Shown one piece after another: positions 24,301 to 35,992 of a stretch of 64,000 nucleotides of DNA (within the stretch, counting starts at the first letter, position 1; each line of letters begins with the position of its first letter). The notes beneath the pieces are model-generated. The model made no database searches and was not told the DNA's origin. It worked only from the letters and a program-made list of their open reading frames with translations. The stretch lies in assembly GCA_020736575.1 (NCBI GenBank), contig JAGPYM010000003.1:682001-746000 (forward strand), given 5' to 3'. The position numbers and the translations under genes are program-made. This DNA comes from Thelonectria olida. Taxonomy: Eukaryota > Ascomycota > Sordariomycetes > Hypocreales > Nectriaceae.

Positions 24301-26992
24301 CTACAACTGGGTGCCGTCCAAGAACATTGGCCTCATTGTCAAGCTTGACAGCAAGAATCGCAAAACGTACACGAGCGAGTACGAGTATTTGCATAGACGC
24401 GATGCAGCCATCACAACCTACGTGCAGGAGGCCAATGGCGTCAAGACCGCCGTTGCCAAAGCCCCTGAAATCTTCGCTCGAGAGGCTGACTTGCTGGTCC
24501 GCCCCAAGAATCTCTCCTTCGACTCGGATGACCTCCTCATCTACCATAGTATCTTGCAAGTCCGCCAGATGCGACGGTACGCTGGCTCAGTGCCCTCGCT
24601 CGTATCCTCGCTAAACCCCCTATCCTGGATTGTTCTGTGGAATCAGCGCAAATACGCCCGCGTGTCAACTTGGCGCATCCGAACCGAGCTTTGGAGCCAC
24701 TGGCTCAAGAGCGGCACTGTCGATGCCGTCACGGCGTGTTGGATGGATGAGCTCATTCTCCGTGAAGAGCGGCTCCTCCGCCCGTACTGGCGCGCGCGAG
24801 ACAGCGGACGTCTTGAAGACGCGCGTCGCCATCTGGATGCCAAGATTGAGCAGATCACAGCGGCCATTGACATTGAGACGGACGTTTCTGAAGTGACCCT
24901 GCTTGCCATCAAAACGGCCGATCTCTACGCGATGGGCCTGGGCAGCGATGCCACCGAGGTGACGGCGCGCCCTCAAGATTGTTTCAACGATACGCACAAC
25001 CGCATCTCGGTCATCTTCAATGACGTTGGATGCTGGCCAGTGGCTCCAGGCGGTGTGTCCAACTGCAGGAAAGACTTGGTCAACGGCCATGAAACCATCC
25101 GGAACCACGTGCTCTCCGAGTGCGCAAACGACTACCAAAATCCTCGGTTCCAGATCGAGAAGAGCGTGCAGTCGTTGAAGCTGCTTCCTCTCTGGGGCAT
25201 CGACGGCGGCACTGCCAGCCACGGACTCATCACGAACCTCCTCGAGTCGCAGGTCGATGAAAAGGTGGCAGACACGGACGTGCAGCGAGACATTGTCGGT
25301 GTCTTTGTGCCTCTTCTGATGGAATTCGTCAAGGGCGCTCGTTCAAAGCGGCTCGCCCCGCGTGATCTGATCAAGTATAGCAACGTCGTCTTGTCCATGG
25401 CCAAGTACTACGAGCACAAAGACTATGCCTTTACCTGGCAGTCCAAAGAAGTCGAGGACGCCTGGGTCGCCAGTTGGATGACGGGCTACGACGACGCCAA
25501 CATCCAGAACCCGTCGGAATGCTTCGAGATTGAGAGGCCCAGCATCCCCGACTTCCGCGACGCCTTGGGCATTTTTAAGGCCTATTTCTTCATCTTTGCC
25601 GTCAACATCCCCCAAGACTGTCCCAAGGTCTTCCAGAGCACCCATCACGGCATCTCGTCGTTGTTCGGTGCCATCTTAAAGCATCGTCGCGGCGCCAACT
25701 TTGGCATCTGGGACCACGCCATTCTATGGCGAGAGTGTTGCCTCAACATCAGCGCAGCACAGAGCGAGCTGCCTCTGTCTGTGCAGTCCATGTTGCTTTC
25801 TGGTATTGGTCTGGCTGCTCGTCTTGCCTACTTTCACGCCGACGTCATTACGCCGTGTGCGTCGCTCTTCAATCCGTGAGTCTACTCCTTTTCCTTGCAT
25901 ATACTTGACTAACACATTCCATTCAGCATGTGGGAGGTTGAAATCGGCACAGACAAGGGCACGGCAGGGAGCCGGAACCTGTTTAGCCGCAAGATTGACC
26001 CAATTGTCAATGGCATTAGCAACATGGCCGCCTTTACGCCCGTCGACAAGATCCGCACCGACAAGCCGACTGTGCTCATGCTGTCCAACATCCAAACCAT
26101 CAAAGGAGTCAAGTCTGCCATTCAGGCCGCCGACATCATCATCAACCGCTTCGGCTTTGCAGACTATCAGCTCGTCATCTACGGCGCCAAGGACCGCCAG
26201 CCTGCCTACGCGCTGGAGATGGAAAAGTTCATCGTCGACCACAACCTCGGGGGCAAGGTCATCCTCGCCGGCTTCGGCAACCCCAAGGAGGTTTTGAAAG
26301 ACGCCTGGCTGTTCATGAACTCGTCCATCTCTGAGGGTCTTCCTCTGGCCATTGGCGAGGCGGCTCTGGCTGGCGTGCCCATCGTTGCGACAGAGGTGGG
26401 CGCCACAGCTCTGGTCTTGACAGACACAGAGAATCCAGACCAGCGATATGGAGAGGTCGTACCGCCGAATGATCCCCTGGCTCTGGCCCGCGCCCAGATT
26501 AACATTCTCGGCATGGTCGGGCAGTGGACAGACTTTACCGACGAGGCCGGACAAAAGAACCTGCCAACCCTCCCCGACGAGATCACCCCCAGCGACGTCA
26601 AGTGGCTCACCAAGCGCTTCTACGACAAGGCCGAGTACCGGCGCAAGCTGGGGATGCTCTCGCGGCAAGTCGTCCTCAGCAGCTTCCACGGCGAGCGCTA
26701 CCTTCGCGAGCATCAGCAGATGTTCTGGGTGCAGTGGCACCAGGCCAAGATGAAGGCCGACGAGAAGCTCCGGGCGCAGACGTACCGCCGGTTCAAGTTT
26801 GGAGCCCCTGCGCCGCTCCGCTACATCGAAGACGACGACAAGCAGCGGTCAGCGAATGACGTTGGCGAGGAAAAGGAGGCGTCGCAGCCAGTCATGCTGG
26901 AACAGCGGCGGTCGCATGATGGCGAGGAGAAGGGCAGCAGCAGGAAGAGCAAGTTGATGAGGAAGCGGCCTGGCAGGGCGAGCCCTGTCTGA
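18346..26992 (+). CDS. gtb3: Gtb3-like giant GAG synthase/exporter with C-terminal GT4 domain
   Basis: Four exons: 18346-18569, 18617-19424, 19472-25875 and 25927-26992, with introns of 47, 47 and 51 nt; all junctions keep frame. The product has 2,833 residues. One hydrophobic segment near residues 37-63 is followed by a soluble region (about 90-340) that looks barrel-like. A second soluble region leads to clusters of membrane helices at about 863-1051, 1182-1240, 1284-1385 and 1754-1780. The last part (about 2,515-2,690) is a GT4 retaining glycosyltransferase: VLMLSNIQTIKG, VIYGAKDR and the SEGLPLAIGEAALAGVP motif, which holds the E-x7-E pair. Aspergillus Gtb3 is the GAG glycosyltransferase of the cluster and is of similar size. 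The link between the GT4 domain and the membrane helices suggests combined synthesis and export across the plasma membrane; this is inference. Confidence 0.9.
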
Positions 26993-27949
26993 GGATATAA
27001 TTAGAACATGGGAAAGATGAAAAAATGTATGGGATTCGGGTGTATAATTCAGCCGTATCGGATAGACTCTCATCATAGTCGGGCACTCAGACATCGGCCC
27101 AATTACTTAATTTGTATCATGACATAGTAGAAGCTGTCTTCCTGATGCATCGGACGTGTATGTCACTAACCCCGCTCAAGCTCCCTGATGCGTCTATGCA
27201 GCCATCTATCAAGAGATGCATCGCATATGTGCCGAGGTTCAGATAGACGCCGCATCATCCGCCAGACAGGTTCATCTCGTATTGTCGATGGCAGGCGGCC
27301 GACAAGACTCTCAGTGCATTAATAATGTGTCAAGCACTGCAACAAAGCAAAAAAAAAGATCGTCCCTCCTCGGCCTATCTAAAACACGCCTCCGATGGAT
27401 GGATCCCCGGAGCGACTCAATAGATGGCGTCCCCCCTCCGAGAGCCTCGGCATTGCGTCAAACCTCCCCCGCAGCCGTTGGCCAAGGGCGAGGCTCGAGG
27501 AATGCAAGCAGTCGGCCCCGAAAAAGAGTCGCGGCGATATATCCTGAAGGGAATGCCTCCGGCGCAGGGTGGGACGAGGCTTGCGCGGGGTCCCCGAGAC
27601 TAGACGACAGGCGCCAAAAAAGACGTCGATACCTGAAGAAAACACGGACGCCAGCGACGGCCGAGGGACGGAGATGGGGACTCGAGTGAGCTGCATCTCC
27701 GGCTAGTTGCCAGCGCGCCGTCGGTGAAGGGGTGAGACACGGGCGAGTCCATCTGAGTATAAAGGGGGCCGGACGATGACTGGCTGGCACTACGGAGAGA
27801 CAAGTGACGCGCACTCGAACACAGAGAACCACCGTTTCCTGACTTTTCAATAAGATCCGAGCCTGTGTAACTCTGGACGCGTCCTCAAGTCATACAAGGG
27901 AGAGCCGCATCATCGAAACCTTGACCCAGAATTAGGAAGCAAGCTCATC
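26993..27949. other. Spacer between gtb3 and the MDR reductase
   Basis: About 0.95 kb. It contains the gtb3 3' UTR and the promoter of the next gene. A plus-strand frame at 27216-27689 has no recognisable domain and is not called. Confidence 0.5.
27758..27764 (+). promoter_or_regulatory. TATA box of the MDR reductase gene
   Basis: The sequence TATAAAG sits in GC-rich DNA 186 bp upstream of the ATG at 27950. Orientation and distance fit a core promoter. Confidence 0.45.
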
Positions 27950-29150
27950 ATGGCTCGCGACAACCTCTCCATCGTGCTCGCCGAGCGGCCGACGGCCGAG
28001 ATCATCCCCGGCACCACCTTTACTCAAAAGACGGCTCCGGCCCCGACCCCCGAGGACCTCCAGGACGGCCAGATCTTGGTCGAGACGCTGTACATCTCGC
28101 TCGACCCGGCCATGAGAGGATGGCTTCGAGGTACGTCTGGAACGACATGATGCACCAGAAACACACTAACCCATCCAGATGTCCGCTCCTATCTCCCTCC
28201 CGTCCAGATCGGTGAGACGATGCGCGCCACGGGCGTCTGCCGGGTCCTCGCATCCAAGAGCAAGCAGGCCCAAGAAGGCGACCTGGTTGTTGGCTACCCC
28301 GGCTGGGCGCAGTACGCCGTGCTCCAAGAGGGCCGGTTCGAGCCGTCGTCGCTGTACCCCAAGGTGGAAACCCCGCAGGACCTCCTCTCGACCATGGGCA
28401 TGACGTCGATGACGGCGTGGGTGGGCATGCAAAAGGCTGAGATCAAGCCCGGCGAGACCTTTGTCGTCTCGGGCGCTGCCGGCGCGACGGGCAGCGTGGC
28501 CGGCCAGATCGCCAAGCTCAAGGGCGCTCGGGTCGTCGGCCTCGCGGGCAGCGACGACAAGTGCAAGTGGCTGACGGAGGAGCTGGGCTTTGACGTGGCC
28601 CTGAACTACAAGGCTGAGGACTTTAAGGCGAAGTTTGCCGAGGCCACGCCCGACTACATCGACGTCTACTTCGACAACGGTGAGTACCCCGGTCCAATTG
28701 GCATTGCATCACACTGAACCAAGCTATAGTGGGAGGCGACATTCTCGACATGTGTCTGCTGCGCGCAAAGGAGCATGCGCGATTCATCGAGTGCGGCAAC
28801 GTGAGCCAGTACAACTCGTCCAAGCCCCAGGGCCCGCGATACTTTTCTCAGATCATCACGATGCGCATCAAGGTGCAGGGCTTCATCGTCATCGACCACA
28901 TCAAGGACTTTCCCGAGGCGCGGCGGGAGATTGCGCAGTGGGTGGAGGCGGGATCGTTGAAGAAGAGCGAGACCATCATCAAGGGCGGCTTGAAGAATGC
29001 CGAGCAGGCGCTTGTCGACTTGTTCAAGGGGATCAATACTGGTATGTGTCTTTTCCGTGCAGAAGAGAATGGATGAATGGCTAACCGTCTACTGTAGGCA
29101 AACTGCTGGTCGAGGTCAAGGATCCGACCGAGAGCCCCTCCAAGCTGTAA
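27950..29150 (+). CDS. NADP-dependent MDR reductase (alkenal/quinone reductase-like)
   Basis: Four exons (27950-28130, 28179-28679, 28730-29041, 29098-29150) with introns of 48, 50 and 56 nt give 348 residues. The protein is a zinc-free medium-chain dehydrogenase: an N-terminal GroES-like half with LYISLDPAMRGW, then a Rossmann half with SGAAGATGSVAGQIAK for NADP binding and YFDNVGG after it. This is the pattern of leukotriene B4 12-hydroxydehydrogenase / prostaglandin reductase / alkenal double-bond reductases. It would reduce an alpha,beta-unsaturated carbonyl; the substrate cannot be read from sequence. No zinc-ligand cysteines are evident. It adjoins gtb3 but has no obvious role in GAG. 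Confidence 0.88.
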
Positions 29151-29830
29151 CATCACATCAGTGTATAATAAGGATGTCTTTGGGTAGTAATGAATCATGA
29201 TTTAATTGGACATTTATTTCCACGGACATTGGTTTCCGATGAGGTTCCCGGGGCGCTGGGAGACAATATCAGATCGATCACCGTTTGAAGCCTCATCTTC
29301 TCGATGATACGAATGCTCCTTACAATCAATCCATGTCTTCTCAGATAAAACTAACTCCTCTGCGTCACATCACGCAACGACTAGTCTAACATTACCCACG
29401 GAAAGAATCCTCCTGATCCCAGCCACCACCACCACCAGTTCGCATATCCCATGCATGCATGCACAACTATTCCCTCTCTATATCCCTCAACAGTTCATTC
29501 CTTCACCACTAGCGGCTCGCATCCGTCGGCGAGAAGCAGCTAACAAGCCGTTAGACCCAAGCCAAGACCAACGAAGCTTTTGAAAATATCGCCAGTTCGG
29601 AAAATGTCTCCAGTCGTTCGATGCGAAAATGCACCAAACGAGCCATTTGTTTGTCATGTTTAATGACGTAAAATCCACTCTATTCCATCGATTTCTCATG
29701 TGAACCCTGCAAGCTGCAAGTTGATAATTTTCTCTTCTTTTTCTTCTTGTTGTTGTTGGTGATAGTTTTGCTTCATCAACTCAACCCTCAATTCGTACCT
29801 CCTCCTCCAAAACTTGCCTCCATCGCCACA
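29151..29830. other. Spacer between the MDR reductase and the MFS gene
   Basis: About 0.7 kb with no gene. Close to the MFS start there is a pyrimidine-rich, TTG-repeat stretch (29730-29765) typical of a fungal 5' UTR. Confidence 0.5.
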
Positions 29831-31461
29831 ATGACCATCCACGGCGACACTTCCGTCGCACCACCGCCCCAAGACCTCATCGCCAAAGATGAAGCCATTG
29901 CCATGGTTGGCGAGCAGAAGCACCATGTCGACCCAGCAGTTGAAGCCCGCGCCCTGCGCAAGATTGACCTCTTCCTCATCCCCGCCATGATCGTCGGATG
30001 TCCGTATCTCCTCCTCCCCTCCTCCCCATAGTCCACCCGACTCACCACATCTCCAGATGGCCTCGTCTACTACGACAAAGCCATCCTCGGAAGCGCCGTC
30101 CTCTTCGGCATGACCACAGACCTCGACCTCACCGTCGTCGACGCCTCCACCACGCCGCCCACCGTCGACACCCGCCGCCTCAGCTGGGCCACCTCGCTCT
30201 TCTACTTTGGCATGCTCGCCGGCCTGTATCCCATGACCTTTGCCCTGCAGCGCTTCAACATCGGCCGCGTGCTCGGCGCCGTCGTCGTCCTCTGGGCCGC
30301 CATCTGCATGCTCACCGCCGCCGTCACCTCGCACCAGGGCCTGTACGTCCAGCGCTTCTTCCTGGGCTTTGTCGAGAGCATCATCCCCACCGGCTTCATG
30401 TGCATCGTCTCCGGCTTCTACACCCAGTCGGAGCAGTCGTTGCGCCAGAGCTGGTGGTTCTCGTCCACGGGGCTGTTTACCATTATCGGCGGCGCCCTCA
30501 ACTACGGCTTTGCCCAGATCACCGGCGGCGGGCTCAAGAGGTGGCAGTACATCTACCTCCTGGCCGGGTCTTTGACCTTCCTCTTCGGTCTGTTCTGCTT
30601 CGTCATGCCCAATTCACCTGTGTCTGCCTGGTTCCTGACCAAGGACGAGAGGTTCGCCGCCGTTGAGAGGCTGAGGGCCGGGCAGACTGGCGTGCGATGC
30701 ACCGCGTTCAAAACGTCACAGGTCAGGGAAGCCATCCTCGACATCAAGATCTGGCTCATCTTCGTTATGATGGCCTCAGCATACACAGTTAACGGAGCCG
30801 TCAGTGGATTTGGGCCTCTAATCGTGTCGACGTTTGGCTGGTCAACGCTTGACTCGATTCTCTTCCAGTTCCCTCTCGGCGGCCTTTGCCTCATCGTCAT
30901 TCTTGTAACGGGCTATCTCGGCTCCAAGTTCAACAACATCCGCATCATCATGCTCATCGCGACCTGTCTCCCCGTTATTGCGGGCTGCGCCATCATCTGG
31001 AAGAGCGACTGGACCTACCACGCTGCTGCCCCCGTCGTCGGATACTCCATCATTGGCTTCTTTGGCGGCACCGTCAGCCTCATCATCACTCTTGGCATGT
31101 CCAACGTCGCAGGCCACACCAAGAAGAGCTTTATGGCAGGGACGACGTTTGCTGCGTATGCAGTTGGTAACATTGTTGGGCCGCAGCTGATCTGGAGTCA
31201 AACCAAGGCGAAGCACTATCCTGCGTTGTGGCTGGGCTTGATTATTTGGTAAGTACGAAGTAGGCCATCACGCAGACACGCAACTTGCTGACACCTAGTA
31301 GCTACATCATCTGCATCTTGGCATCCTTGACCTTGTACTTTGTGTTGCGTAACGAGAACAAGAAGAGAGACTTGCTTCCTGTTGACGAGTCCGAACGAGC
31401 AAAGCTGGCATTCCAGGACTTGACCGACAAGGAGAATCCTTACTTCCGCTATGTATACTGA
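29831..31461 (+). CDS. MFS transporter, Dal5 (allantoate permease)-like anion:cation symporter
   Basis: Three exons: 29831-29999, 30057-31248 and 31302-31461, about 506 residues. Intron 1 uses a GTCCGT donor. Intron 2 ends in two tandem acceptors (CTAG and TAG, three bases apart), so exon 3 may also start at 31299 and add one Ser. The protein has about 12 hydrophobic segments and the motifs of the anion:cation symporter family: EARALRKIDLFLIPAM before helix 1, YYDKA after it, GRVLG in the loop after helix 2, RFFLGFVESIIPTGF in helix 4-5, and the NENKKRD C-terminal tail. Dal5-type members carry allantoate, ureidosuccinate, vitamins or other organic anions. The substrate cannot be assigned. Confidence 0.87.
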
Positions 31462-31570
31462 CGCGAATGATACCCCAATGCTTGCGGCTGAATTGTAACG
31501 AAAATAATATACATATTCCAATAATTTCATCATGTGCGCCAACGCCCTCTATGCAGATGCATGACATACG

Positions 31571-33190
31571 TTAAAATACCCTCTTGATGCTCGGTCCTAC
31601 CCACTGTACCGTCGAGCAGTTTTTGCTCATCCTCCACTCCTCAATCCTCTCAGGGATCCATCCCGTCTTAAAGTCGACCCATCGGTCTTTTCGGTCGGTA
31701 GGCGGCGGCAATGGGTTGCCCTTGTCGTCCTTCTCCTCCGGCCATGGCCAAATCTCCGGAGCCCTAGGGTCGCCATAGCGGATTGCTTTGGAAAGAGTAC
31801 ACTTGGCATCATCTCGACCTCTCCAGGTCCAGCCCAGACACTGGTCATGATCGTGGCAATACTTGGCGCACGCATCATAAGACTGAATCTTGAGCTCACG
31901 CGGGGCAGCCCAACTATCCCACTCGCCATTGTCCCAGTCAAAGGAGACCTGGCGGTCACCAGGCCGGAAGTATTCCCACAAGTCAGAATAGAGGAGCGGG
32001 CGCTGTTAAGTTAGCATGGACACTGTGACATTCATGCCATCATCACTTACCCCCAACTTTCTTTGTGAAAACTCCCATCTCCATACATCCACCATGTCTT
32101 TCGGACGCGTCTTATGCAGTGTCAAGACTGGTTGGCACCAATACTTCTCGCTGAACGGGATGCCATGTAGAGGATGAGGGTTAAACATGGGCCAATACCC
32201 CTGCAGCGAAATACTGACATTCCACAGGGCCCATCCCGCAACGCTGTCACCACAGCAATCCTCGTTGAGAAGAGGAAGCCACTTCTCTGTAATGGGTGCC
32301 TCGACGTATTGTCCGTACGATGTGACCTTTCGAGCTAGAAGGGTCTTGATAGCACCACGACTCAGGACGAAACCAGGCCCTCCGTTTGCGAACCAAGTTT
32401 TGATATCCTTCTTGACGTCGTGCCGGCCGGGGGATGGCGAGCCCATGTAAAGGGGCCTGTCGGGGTCGAATGTGTGGAGAAATCGAAACACGTTGTCCCA
32501 GAAGACGTATCTGCAATTGTCAGCATTGAATGCGCAAACTGCAGACGGCACCTACGTGTCGGTCTCGAAGAAGAAGTAAAAGTCCTTATTGGGCTTCGTC
32601 CTCCACGCGCGCTCGATCATGGGCAAGAACTTGTACTTGTCAATCCTCCAACCATTGATGCGCGCAGTAGCCTCCTTGTCCTTATCTAAGGTTCCATTCG
32701 CACGCATTTCTTTTTGCCAAATGTAATGTTGAAAGTCGGGGTTGTCCTCGTAGTAGCCAGCGGGAAGGTCTGCGAGAATGTCGATAACTTCGTGGCCGCG
32801 AATCGTCTCGTCGAGGTCGGAAAAGATGAGCAAGTCGTCTTTGTCGAAGCAGGCGCTCACGCTGTCGAGCTGGGCTTCGACTTTGGTTCGAGATTCGCCA
32901 TGCCCCATCTTCAAGACGGGCTGGATGGATTTGAGGACATGCTTCGGGAACGTCGCGCACAGGTCCTTGGTCGTCTTCCCTTCCGGTTGAACGGATACGG
33001 GGAAGAAGTAGCTCGTCGTGGCGAAAGGGTAGTACTCGGGGACATTGTAGCTTCCGTGAATGCTATGCCAGAAGACGAGAATGAAGAGAGTAATCGAGCA
33101 GAGACCAATGATGGCCATGCGACTGAAGCGTTTGTTAAGGCTTAGCCGTCGCGGGCCGGGCATGCCGGACGGTGTCCAAGTGGGCGGCAT
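31571..33190 (-). CDS. GT31-like type II membrane glycosyltransferase with C-terminal apple-like region
   Basis: Three exons (33190-32556, 32510-32051, 32002-31571) with introns of 45 and 48 nt give 508 residues. A short basic N-terminus and one hydrophobic helix (about 24-46) mark a Golgi/ER type II protein. The lumenal part resembles fringe-like GT31 (DUF604) enzymes: DKYKFLPMIERAW-type text, the acidic ETDTYVFWDN segment (about 209-218) where the metal-binding DxD lies, and NGGPGFVLSRGA. Residues about 403-445 contain SYDACAKYCHDHDQCLGWTW, a cysteine pattern of PAN/apple type that may bind carbohydrate. The ATG at 33190 was chosen because it directly precedes the anchor; an in-frame ATG at 33331 would add 47 residues. 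The acceptor sugar is unknown. It converges with the MFS gene, 109 bp apart. Confidence 0.82.
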
Positions 33191-33795
33191 GGTATCGCAA
33201 ACATGGCACGATGGCCCTGGGGAGCGAGAGGCGGGAGAGGAGGCGAGCGTTATGAGTTGTCGAGGGGTAACATGGCAGAATTGTCGGAGGATTGCATCGC
33301 GAAAGGGGACGATGGAGCCTCTCCAGGGCAAGGCTGCAACCCGCCGTCAGTGCCACCTTCCATAGCTCTTTGGACGATGATTGGAAGGGGTTGGGTGATG
33401 CAGGCAGGGTGAGGTGGGCTGCAGAGCCTGCATGCGCTGTAGCTTTGGCGGCTCATGCACTGAAACGTCCCCTGGAAGAACCCGACCCGACAGGACTCCA
33501 CTGGACCAGCGCCACCTCTGGAACCCTCCATTGAGCCCTGGGCTGAGGTGGGCTCTGAAAACGGCGCCTCAACTGGCAGTGGAGGCACGAACCCTATCGA
33601 AACGGGTATCGAAACTGTATCGAAAACGGGAGTTCTGTCCCTTATTAATCGCACGAACATCGCACTCACAATAGAGGTAGGCCTAGGATGGCGACCTCAG
33701 AGAGACTGTTGCGTAAAGTGTCATTGAAATTGTCGCTTGTTCATTCATTTCTCGCCGATCCTCAAGGTATAACCGTTGGACCACAAACGACTAAC
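33191..33795. other. Promoter region of the GT31-like gene
   Basis: About 0.6 kb between two minus-strand genes. It holds the GT31-like promoter and the 3' UTR of the PQ-loop gene. No gene seen. Confidence 0.5.
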
Positions 33796-34797
33796 CTACT
33801 CACCCCCTTGAGCCCCCCTTCGAGCTCGAAGATTAGAATTCGCCGACGCGGTCCGGAAAACAGAACTTGATGATGGCATGTCGTGCAGCGTGAGTCCGTT
33901 ACCCTGACCCTGAACGCCCACAGCATCACTCGGCAGTGCCTCATCCTCCGTGGGCATTCTCTTCGAACCACCAGACCATCGCTTCTTTGCCCATGGTAGA
34001 AAGTTGTAGTATCCTCCGCACGCAAACACTCCACACCAAAGCACAAACTCGGTCGCGTAGATGACGATTCCGAGGACATCGATCTCGGGCTGAAAGAAGA
34101 TGGACACGAGGGAGAATACATCGCCAGCGGCGTCAATGCCAACAAAGATGAAGGAGATGCCGCGCACCGTACGGTGAACCCAGATATCCCAATAGTGGCA
34201 CAAAACACCCGCTGCAAGAAGGGCCGCCGATAAAACCGCCATCAGAATCATGGGCCATTCAATGTCGCGTGACTCGGGGATGCGCAATGCAATGATGAGT
34301 CCGGCTTGGATTCCTCCCATGACAGCAGCCACAGGGACGACGACGAGCAGTGACCGTTTTACCGTCCATTTCTAAGCTATGCTCAGCTTCTGTCAAGCAG
34401 GTGTCGATTCATGGTATTCACTTACGCGCTCATAATAATAGCATTGAATCCATGTGACGAGGCTCAGAAATGTCAGAACCTGTGGCTGGATTCGCAATGC
34501 GATATTGAAGCCCTTGACGATATTGTAGACGCCGAGAGGGACTCCTGCCCAGGCCCAGAGCATCATCATGGACGGCTGAAGGCCTGTCGCGTTGTGTCGG
34601 CGATAGTTAATGAGAATTTGCGGCATCAGCTTCGATTAGAAGAATGTTAGAATGCCTCCCAGCCGCTGACGGGTGTCACCTAACCTGAATCGACCAACAG
34701 ACCTGAGACGGTTTAGTTGAGGTATTTCACGAAGCGGGTGAGCAATACTCACTGCGCCGAGGGTTCCCAGCACATTGGCCGCCGCGGGAACGTCCAT
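33796..34797 (-). CDS. PQ-loop repeat membrane protein, with an 18-nt micro-exon
   Basis: Four exons: 34797-34753, 34702-34685 (18 nt), 34629-34426 and 34371-33796; introns are 50, 55 and 54 nt. The product has 280 residues and about seven hydrophobic segments. The micro-exon adds VCWSIQ, which joins the flanking exons into a classical PQ-loop motif (CWSIQLMPQILINYRRHNATG). Without it the W-x2-Q part of the motif would be missing, so it is almost certainly real. PQ-loop proteins include lysosomal/vacuolar cystine and cationic amino-acid exporters and sugar carriers. The C-terminal 60 residues are hydrophilic, with low complexity. Substrate not assignable. Confidence 0.85.
34685..34702 (-). 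other. 18-nt micro-exon of the PQ-loop gene
   Basis: Bounded by CAG on its 5' side and GTTAGG on its 3' side (minus strand), phase 0 at both ends, encoding VCWSIQ. It restores the first PQ-loop motif. Confidence 0.8.
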
Positions 34798-35992
34798 CTT
34801 TTCTCTATTTCTTTTGACTTGATGGTTCAGGAATGTCAAGTTGAATTGCAGATGGTGACAAGTCCAGGTTTAATAAGAGTGGTGTTGCTCTTGAACTCCG
34901 TGAACATGGTGGCTAAGCGAAATCTCCACTCGTCACTCATAATCACCCTACAATGTCCAACTCGCAGGTGTACGACCCAAAGGGCAGGCATAATTGTGCC
35001 AAAACGGAATTCTCCAATGGATGGGAAATGAACAAGGATTGGTCTAATATTACAGAGTCGTTCTCTAGGTTTGGTAGAAATAAAAGGCCTTACCATCTTT
35101 TAACCTCAATCTCGTCAATAATCAAGCCCAACGGAGGCCTGGACAATTTATTAGATACGTAATTCTTTAACACTCAACAAACACTGCTGCGTTTCAGTTG
35201 CTTTTCCAGTCGATCTCCTATGCTCGAATGTTACCGTTTCTCTTTCAAACTCAAAGCATCTCTACACGTGAACAACAGGTACCTTAGCAAGACGATCCGG
35301 GGAAGGGGCAGCTGAAGACCCTGTGAGTCCAAGCCGAGACGAAGCGTATGAACACGGGAGACCATTTGACGGTTCGCTGACTCGCAAGGGTGCCGAGATC
35401 GGTCAAGCTGCACGTACTCAATGCTTAAATTATTATCAGATGATCAGATAACTGCCAGAAATTGCGAAGTATTCTGGCCCACCTTTTCAGTCCTTGGCTT
35501 GACGCTGTCCTTCAGCTCTGCCATTCTCGAGCTGAAGACAGGACACGGACACACACCATCGGGTTCTGGCAAAGCTGAAAACCCGGCCCGTACACAAATA
35601 TTTCCTTCTCACGGCGACAGGCAACAGTTGTCGTGATGGACGCGTATCAGTTACGTAAGTCTTCCCAGGCAACTACACAGGCTTCTATCTTGAGAAAGAT
35701 TCAGTCTATGGAATTGCATAAACCTGAAAACAAAGCCGTACGGACATGATAGAGAGACGTCGGTCGGATCGGTCCCTGTCCGGCCCTGGCGTTCGTCCGA
35801 TTCCTCCGACTCCGACCGCCGCGTACGGGGCAGGGTTTGTTTTTAACAGCCGGGGTCAATTCGCCGCATCCCAACGGGCTTCTGCGTCTTTCTCATTACT
35901 TTATACGTTGGCCATTCCCTCGTTGTCTTGATAGCTATTTATTTTAAATCGCCTCGATTTCACGCAGACGGATCGACATCCTAGCCTGCACC
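34798..35992. promoter_or_regulatory. Divergent spacer between the PQ-loop gene and the FAD oxidoreductase
   Basis: About 1.2 kb without a gene. The side of the oxidoreductase contains a GATAA-rich stretch near 35430-35455 and a TTTATAC element near 35901. No specific regulator can be inferred. Confidence 0.4.

Noticed and set aside
27216..27689. Plus-strand frame of 157 codons after gtb3
   Set aside because: No domain, rich in Arg/Ser low complexity, and overlaps the promoter of the next gene.
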